10,000 nt of DNA from Stramonita haemastoma. Taxonomy: Eukaryota; Mollusca; Gastropoda; Neogastropoda; Muricidae. Of the stretch, positions 1 through 7,106 are shown piece by piece. Numbering within the stretch: position 1 is the first letter of the stretch; each line of letters starts with the position of its first letter. The notes below the pieces were generated by a model. It made no database searches, had not been told where the DNA came from, and was given only the letters and a program-made list of their open reading frames with translations. A program made the position numbers and the translations under genes. Location of the stretch: contig CM060342.1 of NCBI GenBank assembly GCA_030674155.1, forward strand, positions 6,347,160-6,357,159. Reading direction: 5' to 3'.

Positions 1-291
1 GTGGATAATACTGAATCTACTGATGATAGTTCGGATGAAGTGGAAGTAAGAGATGAAGTGGAAATTTCTTTACAGGATGATGACGTTGAGAAGTCAGAAG
101 AATCCGAAGAAGAGGAGGAAATCGACAAAGATGAGGTCGAGTTCAATGTTCGCATTGGATCCTCATCATTCTCTAACCCTAAGATAAAGCAAGAACGCGA
201 TCACCACGATCATTCTTCCACAACCAAGAAATCAGAGAGTGCCACAAAAGAGGCCAACACACCGATTCCGTCCACAAAAAGGCCTTCTCAG
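1..291 (+). CDS. NCBP3: NCBP3 exon a: acidic N-terminal region (5' end outside window)
   Basis: This exon encodes 97 codons of the N-terminal part of nuclear cap-binding protein subunit 3, an RNA-binding nuclear protein that works with NCBP1 in mRNA handling. The reading frame is open from base 1, so the first GTG is an internal valine codon or close to the exon start; no start codon can be assigned. The residues are strongly acidic (runs of D/E at about 25-47), then a short mixed region with a SUMO-type motif IKQE (62-65), a DHHDH cluster and a Thr/Ser/Lys-rich tail. It ends at CAG|GTGAGT (donor 292-297), phase 0, which matches the phase-0 exon at 2693. The N-terminus of the family is acidic but poorly conserved, so assignment rests on frame, donor and position rather than on recognisable identity. 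A separate upstream gene is unlikely because the frame runs into the conserved block without a stop. Confidence 0.75.
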
Positions 292-386
292 GTGAGTTAA
301 TTGTCTAAATTTCTTCCCCGTCACTGCATCAGATTCCAAGTCGCTAAAACAGTAAAAGGTAAACTAACTACTTACTAGGCTAAATA

Positions 387-420
387 ATAGGCCTAAAATA
401 GGCCAAAGTGTTAGGCCTAT
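387..420. repeat. 10-bp perfect inverted repeat
   Basis: ATAGGCCTAA at 387-396 is the exact reverse complement of TTAGGCCTAT at 411-420, with a 14-base spacer that holds a further AGGCC. It could fold as a hairpin in RNA. No function can be assigned. Confidence 0.6.
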
Positions 421-610
421 GTAACAATAACATGTAATTTTTTTTTTAAAGAAAACCACTTCTTTTGTCTTGTCATTATAATACAAAATCAAATTCCTTC
501 ATAATAGAAAAGTTTACTACAAGTACTACTAACTCAAGTTCAAGTTGAAGTACTTTAGCATTTTTCTCTTGTGTGAGCTCATCAGACTTAACAAAAGTTT
601 TGTCTATTGG

Positions 611-1010
611 TTTGACAGTACATGAAAGACTTGGGAGTATTTACTTACACTTAATAAAAGAAAAGTTTTATACTTTTGACAGTGGAGATGATATTAATTG
701 ATAGACTTATGTTCATTACTGAAAATGTGATGGGCTCATGTTTTATAGCTTGACAGCACAAATAATACTAATAGACTCCTTTATCATTTAGTTTAACATA
801 ATAGATGATACTTTGACAGTACTTACAGAGGGTAGACTAAGACTTTTTTTTTTCAATAGGTATACATATTGGTCAATTGATCTGGATTCTTTTATTGTTT
901 AACAGTACAGATTATGATATTTTGACAGTACAATGAGTTAGTGAGCACAGATGAGAAGTCAGACACTGACAGTACAGATACTTTAAAAAAAAAAAATTGA
1001 CACTACAGGT
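611..1010. repeat. Degenerate repeat field with TTGACAGTACA motif
   Basis: A TTTGACAGTACA-like motif recurs eight times in about 400 bp, near 612, 675, 750, 812, 899, 922, 966 and 998. The first four copies are spaced about 62-75 bases apart and several are followed by an AATAGAC or GATAGAC-like word. The later copies are closer together. This looks like an old, decayed minisatellite with a unit of about 60-75 bp. The motif is otherwise rare in the window (partial matches near 3740 and 4965). Confidence 0.55.
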
Positions 1011-1159
1011 AATCTACTCTTGGTCTTAGTCTTATTGAATTTTTTAGTTTGTATATCTAGGGAAAAGAATAGCAAAGGCAGACAACTTTAAAGTTTAAGA
1101 ACTTGTAAGAGGGTTTTTTTTTTTAATCATTATTTTGTTTTCTTGTTTCTTGCAATCCT

Positions 1160-1481
1160 GCAGATTTAATATACTACCCATACAACTTGTGTATCATTTT
1201 TTAAGATTTTAAGCAAATATAAATCATAATGCAACAACTTAACAATTTTGTTTTTTGGATAAAAGTAAACTTGTTCTAACACATTTATTCATTTTTTTAA
1301 TTTGTTAATGCAGATTAAATATATATTATACCCATACAACTTTGAACTTTTTAAGATTTTAAGCAAATATAAATTATAATGCAGAACTTTACATTTTTTG
1401 GGGGGGATAAAAGTAAACTTGTCCTAATACTAGTAATAGTAGAAATACATGATTTATCCATTTTTGAATTTGTTCATTCAT
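1160..1481. repeat. Imperfect tandem duplication, about 150-170 bp per unit
   Basis: Unit 1 (about 1160-1309) and unit 2 (about 1310-1481) share, in the same order, GCAGATT(T/A)AATATA, CCCATACAACTT, a long block TTAAGATTTTAAGCAAATAT followed by AAAT(C/T)ATAATGCA, GGATAAAAGTAAACTTGT, CTAA and ATTTATTCATTTTT/ATTTATCCATTTTT, then AATTTGTT. Differences are scattered substitutions and small indels, so the duplication is not recent. It lies wholly in the intron. Confidence 0.8.
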
Positions 1482-1492
1482 TTATTTTTATT

Positions 1493-1720
1493 TCGAGGAT
1501 AATGGACTAAGCACTCATGTGCTTTTTTACATCCAGTCCCCGTGTGTATGCAGTTTCGTACATTTTCAGATTTTGTCATCCATTCCCACTAGCACAGAAT
1601 GGCCTACTCTTCTGAGTAGTGTAACAGATTTTAATGTGTGCGCAAGATGCTCTGCGTGCGTTTGTTCGCACACGGGACCTGTTGGTTTATAAATTATACT
1701 ATAGTCTCATCTGAATTTCA
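1493..1720 (-). mobile_element. SINE family I, copy 1 (head missing)
   Basis: This copy reads TCGAGGATAATGG, then TGTGCTTTTTTACATCCAGT, GTGTGTATGCAGTTT, a TGTCATCCATTCCCAC block, AATGTGTGCGCAAGATG, CGCACACGGGACCT, GGTTTAT and AGTCTCATCTGAA. The same words recur in order at 1967, 6096 and, inverted, at 4455-4735. It stops soon after the shared AGTCTCATC core, so the tRNA-like head that copy 2 retains is absent. Orientation is set by the head of copy 2. Confidence 0.8.
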
Positions 1721-1966
1721 AAGTTGATTTGCTACTTGGTGTTTGACTTTGATGAGTTATCTTTTTTTGTGAACTGGTTTTTGTTGCTTGGGGGTTTGTT
1801 TGAGGTTGTTATGCTGTGCATACAGGTGTGATTTGTAAAGTAACTTCTGTAAGACTAAATTAATTATTAAGTAAATAGGTTTGTCTCAGAATCCTTGCAT
1901 CACTATACCTCTACTAATTAGTAATGATTTATTTATTTATAGATTTATTATAATTTATTCTTTTAT

Positions 1967-2260
1967 ATCGAGGATAATGGGATAAGCACTCTTGTGCTTT
2001 TTTACATCCAGTCCACGTGTGTATGCAGTTTTGTAAATGTCATCTGTTCCTACCGGCACACGGATGGCCTACACTTACGAAAAGCGGAACAGGATTTAAT
2101 GTGTGCACAAGATGTTCTGCAAAGTCTCATCCAAAAGACTTTTGGGGAGAGTGGAGTCAGCACTGATGTTATCTCCAGGAGAAAAATTTCCTCGACCGGA
2201 CTCGAACCCGGGTCTTCAAATTGCCAGCGCAATTTTCTGACCACTAGGCTTGCGTCCCCC
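1967..2260 (-). mobile_element. SINE family I, copy 2, with tRNA-like head
   Basis: This is the most complete copy of the family. Read on the minus strand it begins at about 2260 with a tRNA-like head: an A-box-like AAGCCTAGTGGTC (complement of 2239-2251) and a near-perfect B box GGTTCGAGTCC (complement of 2198-2208), 30 bases apart. It continues through CATCAGTGCTGACTCC, the core GGATGAGACT and the body shared with the other copies, ending TTATCCTCGA. This is the architecture of a tRNA-derived SINE transcribed by RNA polymerase III. A segment of about 40 bases that copies 1, 3 and 4 keep (the CACACGGGACCTCGGTTTAT part) is deleted here. I see no clear target-site duplication. Confidence 0.8.
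2189..2260 (-). promoter_or_regulatory. tRNA-like internal Pol III promoter (A and B boxes) of the SINE
   Basis: The minus strand carries an A-box-like element (complement of 2239-2251) and a B box GGTTCGAGTCC (complement of 2198-2208). Flanking CCGGG/CCGG bases resemble a T-arm. The segment is not a functional tRNA: no acceptor-stem pairing with a 3' partner is evident, and the sequence runs on into the SINE body. Confidence 0.6.
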
Positions 2261-2692
2261 CTGAATATGTACTAGTTATGTTTTGTTTATGAACTTTATG
2301 ATTTGAAGTCATGCAACTTTCAACAGGAGAAAGGCGACCTGTAACTTTAGTGTAAGTACTGCAAGTTACTAGTGGTTAGACTTTCTGACACAGTGACAGT
2401 CTATATATAGTATATCAGTCTGTCTTTCAAGTAGAGAAAAGAAGGAAAATGGAAACCTTGACTTATTTTAGTTATCATAATTGTGAGTCATTTAAAAATG
2501 TAGAACTTCCTAAGTAATCACAGAATTGTTGTGGAAAGTCTTCTTTTGATAAAATATCAGTTTTTGCAGATTTAGTGCTTTAGACAAGGTTTTTTTCAAT
2601 TTTCTCTTCATTTTTTTTCTTGTTGTTTACACAGTTCATCTAGTTGTGTGAAAGGAATATGAATAAAATGTTACAGTGTGATCTATTTTCAG

Positions 2693-2761
2693 GCTCCAGA
2701 GAAAAGAGTGTATGAAAACAAGCAAGGTGGATTTGTCACTGGCATTGACATCACTTCAAAG
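2693..2761 (+). CDS. NCBP3: NCBP3 exon b: conserved YENK...TGIDITSK block
   Basis: This exon of exactly 23 codons encodes a block that is highly diagnostic of NCBP3. The vertebrate protein has RRYENKAGSFITGIDVTSK at this point, and this exon reads RVYENKQGGFVTGIDITSK, so most positions are identical or conservative. The acceptor is TTTTCAG at 2686-2692 and the donor is AAG|GTACGC at 2762. Both ends are phase 0, in agreement with the exons on either side. In the family this block lies just N-terminal to the RRM-like cap-binding fold; a precise separate role for it is not something I can state. Recognition is from memory of the human protein, not from a search. Confidence 0.93.
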
Positions 2762-2885
2762 GTACGCAATTCAAAATTAGAGAAATAATATCATTATATA
2801 CTAATTATTATATATTCTCCAACCACCCCTCCCCCCTTTCTAATGTTTATGTACCATGCATGTGTCCACATGCATTCGTAATCAA

Positions 2886-2963
2886 TCACACACACCACAC
2901 CACACCACACCACCACCACACCACACCACCACCACACCACCCAACCACACACACACACACACA

Positions 2964-3016
<53 letters not shown>

Positions 3017-3028
3017 GCACACACACAT
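2886..3028. repeat. (CA)n / (CCACA)n microsatellite
   Basis: The tract begins with CACCACACCACACC-type units and passes into uninterrupted (AC)n from about 2945 to 3014, broken by a single CC near 2970. A few more CA repeats follow an ATG interruption. Several apparent open frames here encode only Thr-His or Cys-Val repeats and are artefacts of the repeat. Confidence 0.95.
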
Positions 3029-3916
3029 ACTCACTAATGGGTAATTATATGCATACACACATGTACACACACATAAGCTGTGTTTTAGGGGAGGGGAAGG
3101 CGCTTGTGAAATAAAGTGAACTGCCATTGATATTTTTTAATTGTTGTCTAATTAAGATATTTATGCTGATAGTCACTGAGTGAGTGAGTGGTTATAATTC
3201 ATAGTCATAAAATATATCCTGTAACTTTTTTGTTGTTGTAAAGTCGCAAGTAAATTTTAAAATCTCCACTTTGTTTATGAACAATACTTGTCCACAGTCC
3301 ATATCAAAACATCTACAGATCTACATAATTGTGATGCTTTTTCACAAAAGACAATGCCTTTTTAATTTTTTAATTTTTAAAAAAAAAAAGATTTTGATAC
3401 AGTGAGAAAGTTAAATCATTTAACTTTACATTAATTACATTGATGTACTTGTTTTTACTGTAGCTTGACTAAAAGCAAAGTTACAGGAGTTTAAATTCAC
3501 AAAGTGATGAGACAGCCATTTTGAGAAATTTGGGTTTAAAGTTTCTTGAACTGTGTACTTGTGACTTGATTTAGCAACAGGGATTTTAAGCTTTATAGGC
3601 TGAATTGAGCTCTGATATATTGGAATATGATTTTAAGTATGTTTAATTGAAAAAACCCAAACTGCAAAAACATGAAAATTGTGTAGCTGCCTTTCCTGCC
3701 CATAGGCCAAGACTCTTCCTGCGACTTAATGTACCTTTTGACAGTTTTGTGGTTGTATGTCACAGTTATACTGTACCCTTCATTTAAAAAAAAAAAAAGA
3801 TAGTTCATACTGTACCATTAAACTTAAAACAACAACAAAAATATGGAAAGTCACTGTGTTTGTAACTCACTCAGTTATGCGTGACATGTATATAAAGTAT
3901 ATAACCTTTATAAGTG

Positions 3917-3969
3917 TGTCGCGTGCGTGTGTGTGCGCGCACGTGTGTTCGCGTGTGTCTCTGTGTGTA
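3917..3969. repeat. Alternating purine-pyrimidine GT/GC tract
   Basis: The tract has GTGTGTCGCGTGCGTGTG, GTGCGCGCACGTGTG and GCGTGTG segments with few breaks in purine-pyrimidine alternation. The inner TGTGCGCGCACGTGTG is partly palindromic. This is a decayed GT microsatellite with GC steps. Confidence 0.75.
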
Positions 3970-4065
3970 CATTGGAATTTGCTAAAATTATTAATTGTTA
4001 TTGATTGCTTGTGTGTTGAATAGGTCAAATGCAAGCGCTTTGATTTATTTTTGCAAGACATAGCG

Positions 4066-4157
4066 CTATATATATATATATATAAATTCCATGTATTATT
4101 ATTATTATATTATTATTATAATGATGATGATAATGATTATTGTTATTATTATTATTA
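4066..4157. repeat. (TA)n followed by (ATT)n-rich tract next to the exon c acceptor
   Basis: A TA run at about 4066-4084 is followed by ATT/TTA triplets from about 4094 to 4157, interrupted by AATGATGATGATAATGATT. The tract ends about 9 bases before the splice acceptor at 4166, so part of it serves as a U-rich tract in front of the exon. Confidence 0.85.
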
Positions 4158-4166
4158 CATGTGCAG

Positions 4167-4264
4167 GAGGCAGAAAAGAAGCGTCAGGAGAGAGCCAGGC
4201 GGTTTCGAATTCAGCAAGAGAGCGAAGAGCAGTTTTCTGTTGATGTGAAAGCGTTGTATGACAG
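4167..4264 (+). CDS. NCBP3: NCBP3 exon c: basic linker before the RRM
   Basis: This exon encodes 32 full codons plus two bases of a split codon. It begins EAEKKRQERARRFRI, aligning with EAIEKKEQRAKRFHF that follows TSK in the vertebrate protein, and ends near ALYD, matching the human ALDRD region. The region is charged and probably helical. The acceptor is TGTGCAG (ends 4166) and the donor is ACAG|GTCAGT (4265). The exon enters in phase 0 and leaves with AG of a codon. The next exon supplies C, giving Ser at residue 153 of the partial protein. A cryptic alternative is unlikely because identity to the family resumes directly after exon b in the correct frame. Confidence 0.9.
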
Positions 4265-4454
4265 GTCAGTATCAGGGTCGGCTTTTAAAAATATGAATTA
4301 AAAGTTTTTAAAAGCAAACGTGGGTATGTTGCTGTTGTAATGGAATAACTTTTTTTTTTCCAGAACAAAGGAGTGTCGTGTGAAATTTTCCAGAAATACT
4401 AGTTACTGTTAGTTTTGCACACATTCTCACAGGGTTTTAGGGTATATGAAGTGA

Positions 4455-4735
4455 CAACTTGAAGACTGTATTAACAGCAAATTTATTGCTGGAGATTTCT
4501 TGCCTGGAGTTAACATCAGTGCTGACTCCACCTCCCCCCAAAAGTCCTTTGGATGAGACTATAAACTGAGGTCCCATGTGCGAATACACATTAAACATCT
4601 TGCACACATGTTTAAAACCTGTTCTGCTTTTCAGAAGTGTGCTGGTGGGAATAGATGACAAAATTTGCAAAACTGCATACACATAGGGACTGGATGGAAA
4701 AAAGTACGAGTGCTTATTCCATGATAATCTCAAAA
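4455..4735 (+). mobile_element. SINE family I, copy 3 (opposite orientation)
   Basis: This copy reads as the reverse complement of the other three. It has AACTTGAAGAC, a decayed B-box region, GGAGTTAACATCAGTGCTGA, CTCCCCCCAAAAGTCCTTTG, GATGAGACTATAAACTGAGG, TCCCATGTGCG, CATCTTGCACACATG, CCTGTTCTGCTTTTC, AAACTGCATACACA, GGGACTGGATG and GCTTATTCCATGATAATCTC. An A-rich tail (about 4735-4755) follows, as expected for a retroposed element. It keeps the ATAAACTGAGGTCCC part that copy 2 has lost. The A box is not recognisable. Confidence 0.8.
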
Positions 4736-5228
4736 GGAAAAAAAAAGAAAAAAGATATTCTGGTACAAATGTGTGGTATTTCATGTGACAAATGTTTACT
4801 TGTTTTGGGGGATTTTTTTATACGCTAGTAAAGTTCTCCACCTGAATTTCCAATATTTAAAAAATAATTTTTTGGGTGGGGCTAAGATTATGGAATTGAC
4901 ATTTAATTATATCTGAACTATGAACTTGTTAGACAATATGGAAGATAAAAAGTAATCAGCTGTTTTGACAGTGTGTTGTTGTTGTGCGTTCCCCAGCTTA
5001 ACATTCTGTGGGTCACTCAGAATGTGCACTCTGACTCGCTCATCCCACTGGGAATCTCTTTGAGATTGAAACTGCACGCTGAATGAGAAGTTCACGTGTA
5101 TGACTGTTTTCCAAGTACCTTACCATATTGGCAGCCATACTCTGACTACCGAGGACTTTTTGGACAGTGTGTGTATCAGAGGATGTTTTTATTACTAAAA
5201 CTCTTTAATCCTCTTAGTCCGACCCAGG

Positions 5229-5286
5229 GATTTGCCAGGATTAGAAATTCCCTCCCCTGAATCCTGATCCCGGATTTGCCAGGATT
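5229..5286. repeat. Short direct repeat and hairpin
   Basis: GGATTTGCCAGGATT occurs near 5229 and again near 5272. AATCCTG at about 5260 can pair with CAGGATT in the second copy. It may be a remnant of a transposable element; the sequence just upstream, TTAATCCTCTTAGTCCG from 5205, begins with TTAA, but no matching far end was found. Confidence 0.4.
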
Positions 5287-5566
5287 TACACACAGTGGTT
5301 TTCCATTACGCAGTGACTTCACTGATCGATACCACATGCCGAAGCTCTATCAGGCTAGAGGCACAGAAGCTGTGGTGAGAGTCTGAAGTATTTATAGCTT
5401 CTAGTAGCTACTTAGAAGGGGGAAAAGGCGAGCAAGCATGTGTGCCTGACCCGATTTCATGATGGAATGCAAAATCTAGGGGCAATTTGAGAATCCGAAT
5501 GCAAGACAGTCAAAAAGAATTGTCATCAGTGTTGGTAAGGGTTTTTTTTTGTGTGTGTGTTTTCAG

Positions 5567-5724
5567 CCTGGGTGTGAAAAAGGACGATTTTGAGAATGAG
5601 GAGAAAGGTCTGCGTGAAAGTGCAGTGCACTTGAGAGGCACGGACGACATGAGCACCAAAGACGTGTTTGAGTATTTCACTCAGTTTCCAGCCAGCGAAA
5701 TCGAATGGATCAATGACACGTCTT
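5567..5724 (+). CDS. NCBP3: NCBP3 exon d: first half of RRM-like cap-binding fold
   Basis: This exon encodes residues 154-205 of the partial protein plus a split codon at each end. The first beta strand of the RRM-like fold is near AVHLRG (172-177). It is followed by TDDMSTKDVFEYFTQFP, which aligns with VDEMSTQDVFSYFKEYP of human NCBP3, and EIEWINDTS (197-205), which aligns with HIEWLDDTS. In the human protein the WLDD motif is reported as essential for binding the 7-methylguanosine cap. Here the same four positions (5706-5717) read W-I-N-D. The acceptor is TTTTCAG (ends 5566) and the donor is TCTT|GTGAGT (5725). The exon begins with the last base of a Ser codon and ends with the first base of the Cys codon completed at 6717. 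This is the strongest family match in the window. Confidence 0.95.
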
Positions 5725-5780
5725 GTGAGTGGAGGGGCTTGTTTGTTGCTCTTGTACTGATTTGGTGTTTTGTTATAGTC

Positions 5781-5909
5781 TTTTGTGTGTGTGGGTGAGT
5801 GTGTTTGTATGTTTGTGGTGTGTGTGGGGTGTGTGGTGGTGTGTGTGTGTGTGTGGGTGTGTGGGTGTGTGTGTGGTGGTGTAGGGTTGTTGTGTGTGTG
5901 TGTGTGTTC

Positions 5910-5972
<63 letters not shown>

Positions 5973-5998
5973 TGCTTGTGTGCATGTGTGTGCATGTT
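5781..5998. repeat. Long (GT)n-rich microsatellite
   Basis: Interrupted GT, GGT and GTTT units from 5781 to about 5910 pass into an uninterrupted (TG)n run of roughly 28 repeats (about 5914-5971), followed by TGTGCATG units. The tract starts about 56 bases downstream of the exon d donor, in the sense strand of the pre-mRNA. Overlapping open frames on both strands encode only Cys-Val or Thr-His repeats. Confidence 0.95.
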
Positions 5999-6095
5999 TG
6001 TTTTTATTATTTTTCCTTTTGTTCACTGTCTTTTGTTCTGTTTGACACACTTGCATCCTTCTTAACTGATTTGTTTATTTAAAAAAAAAACTTTT

Positions 6096-6300
6096 ATATT
6101 GAGGATAATGGAATATGCACTTATGTGATTTTTTACATACAGTCCTCGTGTGTGTACGCAGTTTTTGTAAGTTTTGTCATATGTTCCCACCGGCACACAA
6201 TGGCCTCTTATGAAAAGTGGAACAGGATTTAACATGTGCGCAAGATGTTCTGTTGCTTCTGCACACGGGGCCTCGGTTTATAGTCTCATCCGAAGGACTG
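6096..6300 (-). mobile_element. SINE family I, copy 4 (head missing)
   Basis: The copy begins TATTGAGGATAATGG and runs through TTTTTTACATACAGTCCTCG, ACGCAGTTTTTGTAAG, TTCCCACCGGCACACAATGG, GGAACAGGATTTAACATGTG, CGCAAGATGTTCTG and CACGGGGCCTCGGTTTATAG to TCTCATCCGAAGGACT. It then diverges, so the tRNA-like head is lost or too decayed to see. A 10-base A run lies just outside its left end, but in this orientation the left end is the element's 3' end, where T-rich sequence would be expected on the + strand. Confidence 0.8.
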
Positions 6301-6379
6301 TGAATGGTAGTGTTGACTTAAGTCCTCTATGGCAGTGAAACGTAGTGTTGGCTAAGCCTATGATGGTAAAAGAGTTAAG

Positions 6380-6400
6380 TTACCTCCAGTAAGGAGGTAA
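6380..6400. repeat. 8-bp hairpin with 5-base loop
   Basis: TTACCTCC (6380-6387) pairs perfectly with GGAGGTAA (6393-6400) around an AGTAA loop. It lies in the intron just upstream of the G-run cluster. It is not followed by a T run, so nothing suggests a Pol III terminator. Confidence 0.5.
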
Positions 6401-6419
6401 AGTTTCGGAAGGAGTGAAA

Positions 6420-6452
6420 GGGGTGGGGGAGATGGAAGGTGGGGTGGAGGGG
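6420..6452 (+). other. G-run cluster, possible G-quadruplex
   Basis: On the sense strand four G runs occur in 33 bases: GGGG (6420-6423), GGGGG (6425-6429), GGGG (6441-6444) and GGGG (6449-6452). Loops are 1, 11 and 4 bases; the long loop also contains two GG pairs. The cluster could fold as a G-quadruplex in intron RNA or DNA, though the long middle loop weakens the case. Confidence 0.45.
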
Positions 6453-6716
6453 AAGAGATGCAATATTCATGAAGTGAGTGTGTGGGTTGATGCTGACCAA
6501 GGCTTAAATCTAGAACTTAGGAACCTATAGGATAATTTTTTTTAATTTTAAAATAAAGCTATTTTTTTAACTGTATGCAGTTCTTTTTTGCTTTTTCTTT
6601 AAAAAAAAAAATTTCCTTCTGAGAAATACTTCTATGCAGGAAAATGTTTGATACCAAGCATATTTTTCATAACTTCATTGATAATGATTGATGGTTTTCT
6701 CGTTTCTGTTTCCAAG

Positions 6717-6887
6717 GCAACGTTCTGTGGCACGACAAGATGACGTGTGTGCGAGCTTTGCTGAACGTCAGCACCAGCTATAAAGACGCCTCGGCTGAAG
6801 AGAGCAAGAAGAAGAAGGAGGAGAAAGAGAAAGAAGAGCAAAAGAAGAAAGAGAAGCAGCGGAAGAAGAAAGAGAGCAAAGACAAAG
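6717..6887 (+). CDS. NCBP3: NCBP3 exon e: second half of RRM-like fold plus Lys/Glu-rich helix
   Basis: The first two bases complete the Cys codon begun in exon d. The exon then encodes NVLWHDKMTCVRALLNVST, aligning with NVVWLDEMTATRALINMSS of human NCBP3, the last strand and helix of the RRM-like fold. From about residue 232 the protein becomes a Lys/Glu-rich, probably long single helix of EKKEEKEKE type with nuclear-localisation-like KKK and RKKK clusters. The acceptor is TTTCCAAG (ends 6716), the only AAG acceptor in the gene. The donor is AAAG|GTACAC (6888). The exon leaves one base (G) of a split codon that exon f completes as Glu. The human protein also turns charged and disordered at this point (KSAEKRKKDKQ), so the switch in composition is expected. 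Confidence 0.93.
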
Positions 6888-7106
6888 GTACACAGTAAAA
6901 AAGTAAAGATGAGGGTCATGGTGAATGTGTTTAGTAAGAAAATAGATTTGTCGTATAAAATTATTTGTTTGTAGAAAGCAAGAGGGTGAAATAGTTACCT
7001 ATTAAAATGGTTAGATTCAGATTTTTTTTCCACAGTCACCCAGTATTGCCTTTTAAATTTTTTTTATTACTTTGCTTTTGATCTTACACAAGCAGATGTG
7101 TATTAA

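Larger units (their letters stand above)
292..2692 (+). other. NCBP3 intron 1 (2401 bp)
   Basis: The intron runs from donor GTGAGT to acceptor ATTTTCAG. It is AT-rich with many stop codons in all frames and shows no conserved coding block. It holds a 10-bp inverted repeat (387-420), a field of TTGACAGTACA-like units (611-1010), a 150-bp tandem duplication (1160-1481) and two copies of SINE family I (1493-1720 and 1967-2260). Outside these I see only unique AT-rich sequence, with poly-T and poly-A runs. Confidence 0.85.
2762..4166 (+). other. NCBP3 intron 2 (1405 bp)
   Basis: The intron runs from GTACGC to ACATGTGCAG. It contains a C-rich/(CA)n tract (2886-3028), a mixed GT/GC alternating tract (3917-3969), a (TA)n run (4066-4084) and an ATT-rich run (4094-4157) that reaches almost to the acceptor. 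The stretch between about 3080 and 3900 is AT-rich unique sequence in which I see no gene or recognisable element. Confidence 0.85.
4265..5566 (+). other. NCBP3 intron 3 (1302 bp)
   Basis: The intron runs from GTCAGT to GTGTTTTCAG. It holds an inverted (sense-oriented) copy of SINE family I (4455-4735) with an A-rich tail to about 4755. It also has a short direct repeat GGATTTGCCAGGATT at about 5229-5241 and 5272-5286, in a moderately GC-rich stretch (5100-5480) that I do not recognise. The acceptor is preceded by a poly-T and GT run. Confidence 0.85.
5725..6716 (+). other. NCBP3 intron 4 (992 bp)
   Basis: The intron runs from GTGAGT to GTTTCCAAG and splits the RRM-like fold. It contains a long (GT)n-rich tract (5781-5998), SINE family I copy 4 (6096-6300), an 8-bp hairpin (6380-6400), and a purine-rich stretch with G runs (6420-6452). 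The last 150 bases are T- and A-rich. No additional coding block is seen. Confidence 0.85.

Noticed and set aside
1..3. GTG as a translation start
   Set aside because: This is a eukaryotic exon cut by the window edge; the open frame simply begins at base 1.
2189..2260. tRNA gene on the minus strand
   Set aside because: It has A and B boxes, but no complete cloverleaf or acceptor stem, and it continues into a repeated SINE body.
1994..2275. 93-codon + strand and 64-codon - strand open frames
   Set aside because: Both lie within SINE family I copy 2, which has tRNA-like boxes and non-coding copies elsewhere in the window.
2881..3028. CRISPR-like or telomeric array
   Set aside because: The units are 2-5 bases with no spacers and no telomeric motif; it is an ordinary microsatellite.
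2794..3127. Overlapping open frames on both strands rich in Thr-His or Cys-Val
   Set aside because: They are translations of the (CA)n microsatellite, with no domain or splice signal.
4437..4784. 115-codon minus-strand open frame
   Set aside because: It is the antisense of SINE copy 3; the frame is not kept in the other copies.
5526..6082. Open frames of 60-176 codons on both strands across the (GT)n tract
   Set aside because: They come from the GT repeat; the 176-codon minus-strand frame is also the antisense of exon d.
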